This document shows, piece by piece, positions 8,408 to 15,447 of a stretch of 16,320 bases of DNA. The translations under genes were made by a program, and so were the position numbers. The number at the start of each line of letters is the position of its first letter. Within the stretch, counting starts at the first letter, position 1. This DNA comes from Chloroflexota bacterium (lineage in GTDB: Bacteria; Chloroflexota; Dehalococcoidia; UBA3495): positions 4,114 to 20,433 of the forward strand of contig NZUD01000047.1 in assembly GCA_002697005.1 (NCBI GenBank), given 5' to 3'. The notes beneath the pieces are model-generated. The model searched no databases. It was not told where the DNA came from and saw nothing but the letters and a program-made list of their open reading frames with translations.

Positions 8408-8932
8408 TTATTCCCGGTTCTCGGTTAACAGCTCCGCCAAAGATCCCCATCTGGGGTCGGATGGAGCTGAATTGCATTTACATTTTTCCTTGTTTAGGTT
8501 CGTTCCGCACTCCGGACATAATCCCGGACACTCCTCGCGGCACAAAGGTTTTATCGGTACCTCGGTGAGCACGTATTGCCGAATCACATCCTGCATGTCC
8601 AGTACGTACTGGTCATCAAGTTGTATCACGCCCTCGGACTCTTCCGGGGGAGAAGTCGTTTTCCCCGTTACCGGGTCAACGGTCGGGAAGGACTCTTCTT
8701 CCATTCTTAATCCTGAACCTAACTCGAACTGGCTAAGGCACCTGCTGCAGGTCAAATTGACCTGGGTCTCCAGCTCGGCACGAACCACGAAGCCTTGATG
8801 CGTCCGAATTACCCGGGCCCAACCTTGGGCCCGGCCCATTCCTGTTTCAGGGCCTTCAAACGAGCCGTCTATTTCATAGTCTCTCGTTGACCCGGTAGGC
8901 TCCTTCAACAACTGAGCCATGTTGTAATACAT
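8408..8932 (-). CDS. yceD: DUF177/YceD family protein with metal-binding cysteines
   Basis: YceD-family proteins are encoded next to rpmF in many bacteria, and plant and E. coli members are linked to 23S rRNA accumulation; the biochemical role is not settled. In 174 residues this one has CSRC (Cys62, Cys65) in the conserved core and a C-terminal cysteine group PLCREECPGLCPECGTNLN followed by CKC (Cys131, 135, 139, 142, 151, 153), as in the longer zinc-binding branch of the family. I chose ATG at 8932 (MYYNMAQLLKEP) because a consensus promoter at 8968-8998 would start transcription near 8961, downstream of the alternative TTG at 8968. ATG at 8920 (MAQLLKEP) is also possible. Confidence 0.9.
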   Translation of the reverse strand: MYYNMAQLLKEPTGSTRDYEIDGSFEGPETGMGRAQGWARVIRTHQGFVVRAELETQVNLTCSRCLSQFELGSGLRMEEESFPTVDPVTGKTTSPPEESEGVIQLDDQYVLDMQDVIRQYVLTEVPIKPLCREECPGLCPECGTNLNKEKCKCNSAPSDPRWGSLAELLTENRE

Positions 8933-8967
8933 CGAGCCTATCCATACCCCACTAATAACCGACTGCA

Positions 8968-8998
8968 ATTATAGTTACTGTCATTAATCGCATGTCAA
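8968..8998 (-). promoter_or_regulatory. Sigma70-type promoter of yceD-rpmF
   Basis: On the minus strand a perfect TTGACA (8998-8993) and a perfect TATAAT (8973-8968) lie 19 bases apart, two more than ideal. Transcription would begin near 8961, about 30 bases before the chosen yceD ATG. Both hexamers being consensus in an intergenic region makes chance unlikely; the long spacer may lower strength. Confidence 0.65.
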
Positions 8999-9104
8999 GC
9001 GAAAATGCCTTCCCAGGCGTGCTGACTATCTGACCTAAATCGTCCATCCTCCACCGGTCAAACCAAATCCACATCAGCGACAGCTTTTCAAGACCTATCT
9101 AGGC

Positions 9105-9515
9105 TCAAGCCCGTTCTTTCATCTTCTCTTGAATGAACTCGACTATAGAACCGGTCGTCGTGCCCGGGCCGAACACCTCAGAGATGCCGAGGTCCTTAAG
9201 CGGCTGGCGGTCAACCTCTGGGATTATGCCGCCGACCACCACAATCACATCGTCCATCCCCTGTTCACCCAGCAAGCCGATGATCTCCGGAAGTATCTCC
9301 AGATGTGCCCCTGAAAGGATGCTCATGCCGATTACGTCCACGTCCTCTTGGGCGGCGGCCTGGGCAATCATCTGTGGACTCTGCCTGATACCGGTGTAGA
9401 TCACTTCCATGCCAGAGTCCCGCAGGGCTCGAGCAATCACTTTGGCGCCGCGGTCATGGCCATCCAACCCCGGTTTTGCCACCAGAACTCTCGTGGGGCG
9501 GTTATTGTCTTGCAT
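9105..9515 (-). CDS. Methylmalonyl-CoA mutase, B12-binding (small) subunit
   Basis: A 136-residue cobalamin-binding Rossmann domain that supplies the coenzyme B12 half of a two-chain methylmalonyl-CoA mutase. The lower-ligand motif Asp18-x-His20-x-x-Gly23 sits in [13 protein letters not shown], with the later GMSILSGAH and VVVGGIIP loops that hold the nucleotide tail. In the single-chain enzymes of animals and many bacteria this domain is the C-terminus of the large subunit; here that subunit (11356-13017) ends without it, so the two polypeptides must associate. ATG at 9515 was chosen because the family begins a few residues before [20 protein letters not shown] lies 14 bases upstream, which is long, and a TTG at 9542 is possible. 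The epimerase gene ends 33 bases upstream. Confidence 0.93.
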   Translation of the reverse strand: MQDNNRPTRVLVAKPGLDGHDRGAKVIARALRDSGMEVIYTGIRQSPQMIAQAAAQEDVDVIGMSILSGAHLEILPEIIGLLGEQGMDDVIVVVGGIIPEVDRQPLKDLGISEVFGPGTTTGSIVEFIQEKMKERA

Positions 9516-9548
9516 TATTTTCTGCGCGTTCCTTAATCTCAAACACCA

Positions 9549-9968
9549 TTATTTGGAATCGTTCTCAACCAATTCGGTCAATACCCCGAACATCGACCTG
9601 GGATGTATAAATGCTATAGTGCCGGAGAGACCTTCTCGGGGCGTCTGATCGATCAGGTCAACACTTAGAGTCTGTAGTGTCTGTAGCTTCCCTGAGATGT
9701 CAGTGACGTTCAAGGCCAGATGGTGCAAGCCCTCGCCACGGCGCTCGATAAACCGCCCCACCCCAGATTCAGGGCCGGTAGGTTCTAACAGCTCTAAACG
9801 CGTTTGACCAACCTCTACCAAGCATGCGCGGACGCCCTGGTCTTCCATCAACACTACCTCAGCGTCCGGCACATCAAATACCTTCCTAAAGAAAGCCAAA
9901 GCGGCCTCTATGTCTTTCACGGCCACGCCTACGTGGTCGAAATGATTAAAGTTGCAAACTTCGCTCAC
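9549..9968 (-). CDS. mce: Methylmalonyl-CoA epimerase
   Basis: Interconverts (S)- and (R)-methylmalonyl-CoA, feeding the mutase encoded on either side of it. The 139 residues form a vicinal-oxygen-chelate fold of two repeats: FDHVGVAVKDIEAALAFF with metal ligand His12, then GLHHLALNV (His83 or His82) and a C-terminal GVLTELVE with ligand Glu132. The phrase TRLELLEPTGPES is typical of this enzyme. I chose GTG at 9968 because AAGGAG lies 11 bases upstream and the extra 20 residues available from 10028 do not match the family. The gene is 138 bases after the acyl-CoA dehydrogenase stop and 33 bases before the B12-subunit start. Confidence 0.93.
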   Translation of the reverse strand: MSEVCNFNHFDHVGVAVKDIEAALAFFRKVFDVPDAEVVLMEDQGVRACLVEVGQTRLELLEPTGPESGVGRFIERRGEGLHHLALNVTDISGKLQTLQTLSVDLIDQTPREGLSGTIAFIHPRSMFGVLTELVENDSK

Positions 9969-10106
9969 GTTAAACCTATCTCCTTGATGCCAAGTACCCT
10001 CTCCAACACATGAGGAGGGATAAATCATACAGTGTCGAGAGTCTCGACTCCCAGAAGTGAGGGCAACGTTACTGCGCCGAAAGCAACGAATCTCCGTTGA
10101 CTACCA

Positions 10107-11264
10107 CTAAACCTGGTACTGAGCCATCAACTGTCTGGCAATCAGCAACCGCTGCACTTCTGATGTCCCTTCATAGATGGTAGTCACTCGTGCATCTCGG
10201 AAGATACGTTCGACTCCGGCCTCCTGGAAGTAACCGGCGCCGCCATGGATCTGGATGGCCTTGTCCGCTACGCCAATGCACATCTCAGAAGCCATCAACT
10301 TAGCGATGGATGCTTCCTGCAAGAAGGGCTCTCCTGCATCCATCAAGCTGGCTGCGTTCATGGTGGCGACCCTCGAGGAATGGACTCCGACCGCCATATC
10401 GGCCAACATGAACTGGATGGCTTGGTGCTGGGATATGGGACTGCCGAAGGTCTCACGCATTTGAGCGAACCTAACGGCAGCTTCCAGTGCTGACTGGCCT
10501 ATGCCCACACTCTGGGCAGCAATAATGATTCGGCTCTGTGTCAATATCTCCATGGCGTGATTGAACCCGCGCCCCCGTTCTCCCAAGAGATTGGCAGAGC
10601 TGACCGGCGTGTCCTGGAAAACTACTTCATCAGTGGTTGAACTTCTCATGCCCAACTTGCCGTGCATGGGGTTGATAGTCAACCCGGGCGAGTCTTTCTG
10701 AACCAAAAAGGCACTTATGCCCTTGTATCCCTTCGAGCGGTCCTCAGTAGCAAATACCACAATCGTTGATGCAACGGATGCATTGGTGATGAACATTTTG
10801 CTTCCATTAAGGAAGTAGGTACCGTCTTTCTCGGTGGCCGTGGTTTGTAGAGCGGCAGCGTCAGAACCGCCACTAGGCTCGGTGAGCCCAAAGGCGGCCA
10901 CGGCATCCCCTTTTGCCAAAGGGGTTAGCAAACGCTCTTTCTGCTCATCGTTGCCGAACCTGGCGATACAGGCGGTACCCAAAGCAAGGTGAGCCAACCA
11001 GCTGACGCTGGTGGAAGCATCACCACGCGCAACTTCTTCGGCGGCGATGGACACCTGCCGGTAGCCAGCCGGGCCACTTCCCCCGTATTTGGTGTCGATG
11101 CCCAAGCCTGTGAGTCCAAGGTCGGCCAAACCCCGCCAGTTGTCCCATTGAAACTCCCCCTTCTCATCAGACTCCTTAGCCTTGGGAGCGATTTCCCGGT
11201 CGACAAAATCCCTAAGGGTGGACTGGAGCATTTGCTCCTCTTCATTTAGTATCAGGTCAGGCAT
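10107..11264 (-). CDS. Acyl-CoA dehydrogenase (short/branched-chain type)
   Basis: A 385-residue flavoenzyme that puts the alpha-beta double bond into an acyl-CoA, passing electrons to electron-transfer flavoprotein. The FAD/substrate motif FGLTEPSGGSD is at 125-135, and the C-terminal signature IYEGTSEVQRLLIARQL supplies the catalytic base, Glu365, in the position used by short-chain, butyryl and isobutyryl enzymes. IQIHGGAGYFQEAGVER precedes it. The exact substrate is not readable from the sequence; sitting between mutase and epimerase genes, it probably acts on a branched or short acyl-CoA that leads to propionyl-CoA. ATG at 11264 was chosen since GGAG lies 7 bases upstream; the preceding GTG codon is the alternative. 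Confidence 0.94.
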   Translation of the reverse strand: MPDLILNEEEQMLQSTLRDFVDREIAPKAKESDEKGEFQWDNWRGLADLGLTGLGIDTKYGGSGPAGYRQVSIAAEEVARGDASTSVSWLAHLALGTACIARFGNDEQKERLLTPLAKGDAVAAFGLTEPSGGSDAAALQTTATEKDGTYFLNGSKMFITNASVASTIVVFATEDRSKGYKGISAFLVQKDSPGLTINPMHGKLGMRSSTTDEVVFQDTPVSSANLLGERGRGFNHAMEILTQSRIIIAAQSVGIGQSALEAAVRFAQMRETFGSPISQHQAIQFMLADMAVGVHSSRVATMNAASLMDAGEPFLQEASIAKLMASEMCIGVADKAIQIHGGAGYFQEAGVERIFRDARVTTIYEGTSEVQRLLIARQLMAQYQV

Positions 11265-11355
11265 CACATTTCTCCACTTTTACCCAGTTATGTCTGCTTC
11301 GCTTAAAGTTATATATTATTCGTCCACCAGCAGGTACAAACCCCAGTTGTACTGG

Positions 11356-13017
11356 TTAGAAGGTGAAGGCTCCATCTTGTTCGCCGAAGACCCCCCGGAA
11401 GACTTGACTAATCTCACCGAGGGTGCAGTAAGCCTCCACACACTCCAAGATGGCTGGAACAGTATTCTCTTCGCTCTGGGCCACTAGCACCAACCGGTCA
11501 AGTGCCGCCCTTACCTTGCTGCCATCCCGGCCATTTCGAAGCTTTTCCAAACGTTTCACCTGAGCCTTGGCGGCCTCTTCATTCACTCGCGTCAGCCCTT
11601 CTATCGACGGCTCTTCGGTAGTGAAGCGATTTACGCCTACGATGGTCCGGTCGCCGGAGTCCACTTCTTGGCCATGCTTGTAGGCGGCGTCACCGATCTC
11701 ACGCTGCTGAAAACCCTGTTCTATGGCTTCAACTGAGCCGCCTAGATCGTCGATTCGCTTTATGTAATCCAGGGCTTGAGTTTCTAGCTCGTTGGTCAAG
11801 CTTTCGATGTAATAGGATCCACCAAGAGGGTCAACCACATCAGACACGCCGCTCTCGAAAGCCAATATCTGCTGCGTCCTAAGCGAAAGCTGGACCGAGT
11901 CCTCGGATGGTAAGGCCAAGGCTTCGTCCCGCGAATTCACGTGGAGAGATTGAGACCCACCCAAGATAGCCGATAGTGCCTGGATGGTGCAGCGAATCAG
12001 GTTGTTGTCTGGCTGTTGGGCTGTGAGACTCACTCCCGCGGTCTGGGTGTGGAACCGCAGCATCATAGACCGCGGGTCCCTCGCCCTGAAGCGGTCTTTC
12101 ATTATCCGGGCCCACATCCGGCGGGCCGCCCGGAACTTGGCCACCTCTTCGAACAGGTTGTTCTGGGCCACAAAGAAGAAGGAAAGCCGTGGGCCGAAAT
12201 CATCTATTTTTAGACCCCCGTCTAGGGCAGCCTGCACATAGGCGATGGCGTTAGCGAAGGTGAATGCAAGTTCTTGCACCGCGGTGGCGCCTGCCTCACG
12301 CATGTGGTAGCCGGAAATGCTAATGGTGTTCCAATTAGGCACATTCTCAGCACAGTACTTGAAGACATCGACCATAAGGCGCATCGACGGCCGGGGCGGG
12401 TAAATGTAGGTACCTCGGGCGATGTATTCCTTGAGGATATCGTTCTGAACTGTGCCACTGATCTGGTCCATGGAGACGCCCTGATTCCGAGCCGCAACTA
12501 TATAAAAGCACAGTAGTAACGAAGCGGTAGCATTGATGGTCATGGAGGTGCTGACCCTGTTCATCGGTATACCGGCGAACAGGGTTTCCATGTCCTCCAG
12601 ACTGCAGATAGGCACCCCGACCTTCCCAACTTCGCCTTTAGCCAGCACGTGGTCCGAGTCGTATCCAATCTGGGTTGGCAGGTCGAAAGCGATGGACAGA
12701 CCGGTCTGACCCTGGTCTAAAAGATAGCGGAAGCGCTCATTAGTCTCTGCGGCGCTGCCGTAGCCCGAATATTGGCGCATAGTCCAGACCCGGCCCCTGT
12801 AGGTATTGGGCTGAACACCCCTGGTGTATGGGTACTCGCCGGGGTAACCCAGGTCGTTGTCATAGTCCAACCCTTGAAACTGCAAATCTTCAGGACTATA
12901 AAGTGAGTCGATGTCTAGACCGCTGTCGGTCTGAAATTTCTCTCGCCGCTCTGGAAATCTTCTAACCGCAGGCTCCAACGTGTCCCGCTGCCACTGTTTT
13001 TTGTCCTTGCTAGGCAT
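11356..13017 (-). CDS. Methylmalonyl-CoA mutase, catalytic (large) subunit
   Basis: A B12-dependent mutase that isomerises (R)-methylmalonyl-CoA and succinyl-CoA. The 553 residues cover the substrate-binding TIM barrel and stop before the B12 domain, which is encoded separately at 9105-9515. The substrate-contact residues align with the Propionibacterium enzyme without a gap: Tyr83 in RQYSGYGSA (Tyr89), Arg201 in [12 protein letters not shown] (Arg207) and His238 in [11 protein letters not shown] (His244), with identical spacings of 118 and 37. Isobutyryl-CoA mutases have Phe and Gln in the first two, so methylmalonyl-CoA is favoured. ATG at 13017 has GGAG 6 bases upstream and begins [16 protein letters not shown], like the family; ATG at 13047 with GGAG 10 bases upstream is also possible. 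It is the first gene of the operon. Confidence 0.95.
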   Translation of the reverse strand: MPSKDKKQWQRDTLEPAVRRFPERREKFQTDSGLDIDSLYSPEDLQFQGLDYDNDLGYPGEYPYTRGVQPNTYRGRVWTMRQYSGYGSAAETNERFRYLLDQGQTGLSIAFDLPTQIGYDSDHVLAKGEVGKVGVPICSLEDMETLFAGIPMNRVSTSMTINATASLLLCFYIVAARNQGVSMDQISGTVQNDILKEYIARGTYIYPPRPSMRLMVDVFKYCAENVPNWNTISISGYHMREAGATAVQELAFTFANAIAYVQAALDGGLKIDDFGPRLSFFFVAQNNLFEEVAKFRAARRMWARIMKDRFRARDPRSMMLRFHTQTAGVSLTAQQPDNNLIRCTIQALSAILGGSQSLHVNSRDEALALPSEDSVQLSLRTQQILAFESGVSDVVDPLGGSYYIESLTNELETQALDYIKRIDDLGGSVEAIEQGFQQREIGDAAYKHGQEVDSGDRTIVGVNRFTTEEPSIEGLTRVNEEAAKAQVKRLEKLRNGRDGSKVRAALDRLVLVAQSEENTVPAILECVEAYCTLGEISQVFRGVFGEQDGAFTF

Positions 13018-13098
13018 GCAAAACTCCAAAAATCGCTGAGCCGCCATTTACAAGGGTCTCCGAGCGATGCCCGCTCCTCAGGTCAGCCAAGCCCACCA

Positions 13099-13127
13099 AT
13101 TGTACCCATATATATGGGGGGTCTCAA
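13099..13127 (-). promoter_or_regulatory. Promoter of the methylmalonyl-CoA operon
   Basis: On the minus strand TTGAGA (13127-13122) and TACAAT (13104-13099) are 17 bases apart, each one base off the sigma70 consensus at ideal spacing. Transcription would begin near 13092, giving a leader of about 45 to 75 bases before the mutase start. The spacer contains a perfect 14-bp palindrome. Confidence 0.6.
13105..13118. promoter_or_regulatory. Perfect 14-bp palindrome, candidate operator
   Basis: CCCATATATATGGG reads the same on both strands. It lies wholly between the -35 and -10 of the mutase operon promoter and 70 bases before the divergent chlorite-dismutase-like start. A dimeric regulator bound here would block or remodel that promoter and might also influence the divergent gene. 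No binding protein is encoded in this window. Confidence 0.5.
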
Positions 13128-13187
13128 GGTTGGATGAGAGATGTTAACCTGTTCGGAGACACCAACCTCCCAACAAGGATTCCCAAC

Positions 13188-14021
13188 ATGCAACCCCAAG
13201 ACCTGAACATGACAACCACTGTCACCGGCTATCAGCTTTTCTTGTTTCTCGCTTTTGGCGAAGGTAAGGCCGACGGGGAGTTAGCCGAAGCGATCGATCT
13301 GTTAGGCCGGGATATGGAGAACGTCCACGATGTGGACGGTCCGCCGTCAGATGAGGCTTTTGCGCGGGGACGATTCCAGTTGCTGCGAGCGGAACCAGCA
13401 AATACGTCAGATCAGCAGATCATCCATGTCGCTGTGTCCGAGAGCCATGGGTTGGTTCGATTGGAGTGTGCGACCCTAGAAACAATCAAGGCATATGAAA
13501 CCGGTCTCCGGAGTCTCATCGAACGGTACGGTGGCTCGGTCGAAACTCTGGCAGGGGTGATGCGGCCAAGGAGCTACACCAGCCATGCAATGGCCGAATT
13601 CGCCTACGCCCATGCCATGCCACCCGGACGAGGGAAGAATTTTCCGCTGGCGGTGGTGACTCCCATGAACAAAAACGACACCTGGTGGAAGATGGATTTC
13701 CTGCACCGAGAGAGCTTCTTCCTGCCACGTTATAACGAGAGCGAGGAGATGGTAGCCAAAGGACACGCCCTATCCAGCTCCGCCGGCGTCCCCCGAATCA
13801 ACCGCCGGCTGGTCCACTCGCCGGACGGTTACGGAATGCAATGTAGCTATGACTTTGTGGGGTATTTCGAGTTCGCCGAGACCGACGCCTCAATCTTCCG
13901 AGAAGTCATGGCAGGGCTCCGAGATACCGGACAGAACCCCGAGTGGAAATACGTGCTGGAAGGCCCCGAGTGGTGGGGACGCCGGGTTGGTAGCGCCGCC
14001 GAGTTTCTGGCTACGTCCTAG
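13188..14021 (+). CDS. Chlorite dismutase family heme protein
   Basis: The family includes chlorite dismutase (ClO2- to Cl- and O2) and coproheme decarboxylase. Toward the C-terminus, His193 and Arg206 are 13 residues apart, matching the proximal heme His170 and distal catalytic Arg183 of the Dechloromonas enzyme as I recall them. RRLVHS then DFVGYFE parallels its KRKLYHS and DFITYFE. Tandem Trp166-Trp167 (WWKM) matches its WW upstream of the His, though 12 extra residues separate WW from His here. The C-terminus EWKYVLEGPEWWGRRV is family-like. The distal Arg argues for chlorite dismutase rather than decarboxylase. No signal peptide is visible, so it should be cytoplasmic. ATG at 13188 (277 residues) has AAGGA 8 bases upstream; an in-frame ATG at 13134 would add 18 residues. 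It is divergent from the mutase operon and the only plus-strand protein gene I accept. Function in vivo is inferred. Confidence 0.85.
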   Translation: MQPQDLNMTTTVTGYQLFLFLAFGEGKADGELAEAIDLLGRDMENVHDVDGPPSDEAFARGRFQLLRAEPANTSDQQIIHVAVSESHGLVRLECATLETIKAYETGLRSLIERYGGSVETLAGVMRPRSYTSHAMAEFAYAHAMPPGRGKNFPLAVVTPMNKNDTWWKMDFLHRESFFLPRYNESEEMVAKGHALSSSAGVPRINRRLVHSPDGYGMQCSYDFVGYFEFAETDASIFREVMAGLRDTGQNPEWKYVLEGPEWWGRRVGSAAEFLATS

Positions 14022-14244
14022 CCGATAACCACGCCACATAGTCTCAGGATGAAGATGGCGGCAGACACCATGGTCGCCAAAAGCATGCCGACAATCGGGA
14101 CGCACTTACCGAGTATGATTCTTATGAGAAGAAGTCCATCCGTAAGCGGCCGGGCCCTCCACCAAATCGCCGCCGGCCTTCGGCATAAGGGATAGGCGCA
14201 TCTTCAGAAGTTGGATGCCAATAACCTGTGGCCAGTGCGTAAGG

Positions 14245-14631
14245 TTACTCCAGGATAACGACCGCCTCGACTTCCACGTCCAACCCTGGCTCGGCCAAAG
14301 CCGAAATCTCTATCAAGGAGTTGGCAGGGTATTGTTCTTGGAAGTGCCTGGCGAATAGCTCTTGCTGTTTCTGGGAGTCCGCCTGGTAATCCGAGATGCT
14401 GGTAACGAAGACCGTCAACTTGGCGAAGCTACCTGGCCCTGCGCCTTCGGCTTCCGCCACCTGGACCAGACGGTAGAGGGTAACATCAAGCTGTTCCATC
14501 ATGGACTTGCCCTGAGAATCGGTGCCTCGGGCGGTGCAGCCTGAGATAAACATCATATTGCCAGCTTTCACGGCCCGGCTATAGGTAGGGCCTGCAGGCG
14601 CGAAATCGTACTGCTTTCGTTCCAAAGACAT
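14245..14631 (-). CDS. RidA/YjgF-superfamily protein lacking the deaminase arginine
   Basis: A 128-residue chorismate-mutase-like trimeric fold. The N-terminal KQYDFAPAGPTYSRAVKAG and the block MMFISGCTARG fit the superfamily, as does LDVEVEAVVILE at the C-terminus. Classical RidA uses an Arg in PARSxxEV to bind the carboxylate of 2-aminoacrylate imine during deamination. Here the equivalent stretch is PANSLIEI, with Asn104 in its place, so classical imine deaminase activity is unlikely and the protein belongs to one of the other Rid subfamilies, whose roles are mostly unknown. ATG at 14631 has AGGAG 7 bases upstream. It is convergent with the chlorite-dismutase-like gene and divergent from the tRNA. 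Confidence 0.88.
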   Translation of the reverse strand: MSLERKQYDFAPAGPTYSRAVKAGNMMFISGCTARGTDSQGKSMMEQLDVTLYRLVQVAEAEGAGPGSFAKLTVFVTSISDYQADSQKQQELFARHFQEQYPANSLIEISALAEPGLDVEVEAVVILE

Positions 14632-14731
14632 AGTCCAACTCCTATGGTTCCGTCCTATTTTGCGAACCAGATTCTAATCAGATCCCAAGACTGCTCCATC
14701 CTACGGTCTAGTACGACGAACAGGAAGCCAT

Positions 14732-14737
14732 TATAAT
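14732..14737 (+). promoter_or_regulatory. Probable -10 box of tRNA-Gly
   Basis: A perfect TATAAT lies 16 bases before the tRNA 5' end, placing the transcript start near 14744. No good -35 was found at 16-18 bases upstream, so only the -10 is called. Confidence 0.4.
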
Positions 14738-14753
14738 CCTAGAGTCCCGTCGG

Positions 14754-14827
14754 GCGGGTGTAGCTCAGTGGTAGAGCTCCAGCCTTCCAAGCTGGCCATG
14801 TGGGTTCGATTCCCATCACCCGCTCCA
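14754..14827 (+). tRNA. tRNA-Gly(TCC)
   Basis: Acceptor strands GCGGGTG (14754-14760) and CACCCGC (14817-14823) pair fully, followed by T and an encoded CCA (14825-14827). The D-arm contains AGCTCAGTGGTAGAGCT. The anticodon stem is CCAGC/GCTGG around loop CTTCCAA with anticodon TCC at 14786-14788, which reads GGA and other glycine codons. The T-arm is TGGG-TTCGATT-CCCA. A strong hairpin follows 12 bases later. Confidence 0.97.
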
Positions 14828-14838
14828 CATGTATTGCA

Positions 14839-14874
14839 AAGAGGCCTGTCCTTACGCGTAAGGACAGGCCTCTT
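14839..14874. terminator. Strong hairpin between convergent tRNA-Gly and 14898-15353 gene
   Basis: A perfect 36-bp palindrome forms a 16-bp stem (AAGAGGCCTGTCCTTA and its complement) around a CGCG tetraloop. The stem ends in A and T runs (AAGAG/CTCTT), but no long T tract follows on either strand. It lies between a plus-strand tRNA and a minus-strand gene that converge, which fits a two-way terminator and 3'-end protection. Confidence 0.75.
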
Positions 14875-14897
14875 ATCATTAAAACCACACCGTAAAA

Positions 14898-15353
14898 TCA
14901 GTCGGCCAATAAACCTCTGGCTGCCTGTCGAACCTTTTCGCCATCCAGCGCAACCTCGTACTTGCCATCGTCCATCTTCCGGAAAGCGCCCTCGTTGTTG
15001 AAATTTTTGAGAAGCTCAGCCAATGCGTTTTCACGCTTCTCTTCCGGTATATCCACTGGAGAATCCGACTCCCCCAGGTGACGGTTAATCTCGTAAGCGA
15101 TGAGTTCTTCCTCTACGTACCTCTGTTGGATCAAGTTGATCTCACCGGTGTGCCGACCCAGATAGCAGCCACCAAATTGCATTGACTCGCTGTGACGCCC
15201 TTCGAAGTCGCCCTCACTACGATACTTAGGCTCCAATTCGTTGGCTTCCAGGTAGTCCCGAATATCCTGGTCTTCCGGGTCTGGATTCTCCAGGTTGGAA
15301 ATCATAATGACCCGGTACATGAACATGTCCGCAGGCTCTACTTTTATAATCAT
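14898..15353 (-). CDS. Hypothetical protein, 151 residues
   Basis: I do not recognise this family. ATG at 15353 has a perfect GGAGG 7 bases upstream, and the end is followed by a strong terminator, so the frame is convincing as a gene. The protein is acidic and soluble, with no signal peptide or membrane segment. After MIIKVEPADMFMYRVIMISN comes an acidic stretch (NPDPEDQDIRDYLEANE), a central part with the only Cys (QFGGCYLGRHTGEINLIQQ, Cys63) and a helical, charged C-terminal half. The mid-region Gly, Cys and His residues could form a binding site, but nothing shows this. It lies 94 bases after the ketopantoate-reductase-like gene on the same strand, so it may be co-transcribed with it. Confidence 0.8.
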   Translation of the reverse strand: MIIKVEPADMFMYRVIMISNLENPDPEDQDIRDYLEANELEPKYRSEGDFEGRHSESMQFGGCYLGRHTGEINLIQQRYVEEELIAYEINRHLGESDSPVDIPEEKRENALAELLKNFNNEGAFRKMDDGKYEVALDGEKVRQAARGLLAD

Positions 15354-15447
15354 CTGGCTACCTCCAAGATTGCAGCTCCTGGCGGTGGGCTAATAAGCAT
15401 GCGAGGGAATTCGGAGCCAACAGCTAGCAGCCCCAGGAAACGCGGGT

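Noticed and set aside
9002..9020. Short hairpin GCCT-GGGA-AGGC followed by ATTTT on the minus strand, after the B12-subunit gene
   Set aside because: The stem is only 4 bp, too weak to call a terminator, although the tetraloop is of the stable GNRA type.
11334..11352. Inverted repeat GTACAA/TTGTAC between the mutase and dehydrogenase genes
   Set aside because: A 6-bp AT-rich stem with no T tract is neither a convincing terminator nor a clear operator.
11984..12241. Plus-strand frames over the mutase gene
   Set aside because: They are antisense to highly conserved mutase sequence and lack any start signal or motif.
14148..14178. Inverted repeat GGCCGG/CCGGCC in the convergent gap
   Set aside because: Only 6 bp with a 19-base loop and no T run; expected by chance in GC-rich sequence.
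14055..14195. Plus-strand 46-residue frame with AGGA 5 bases upstream
   Set aside because: It has a plausible start signal but no recognisable features, and competing frames on the minus strand look equally protein-like, so it is not called.
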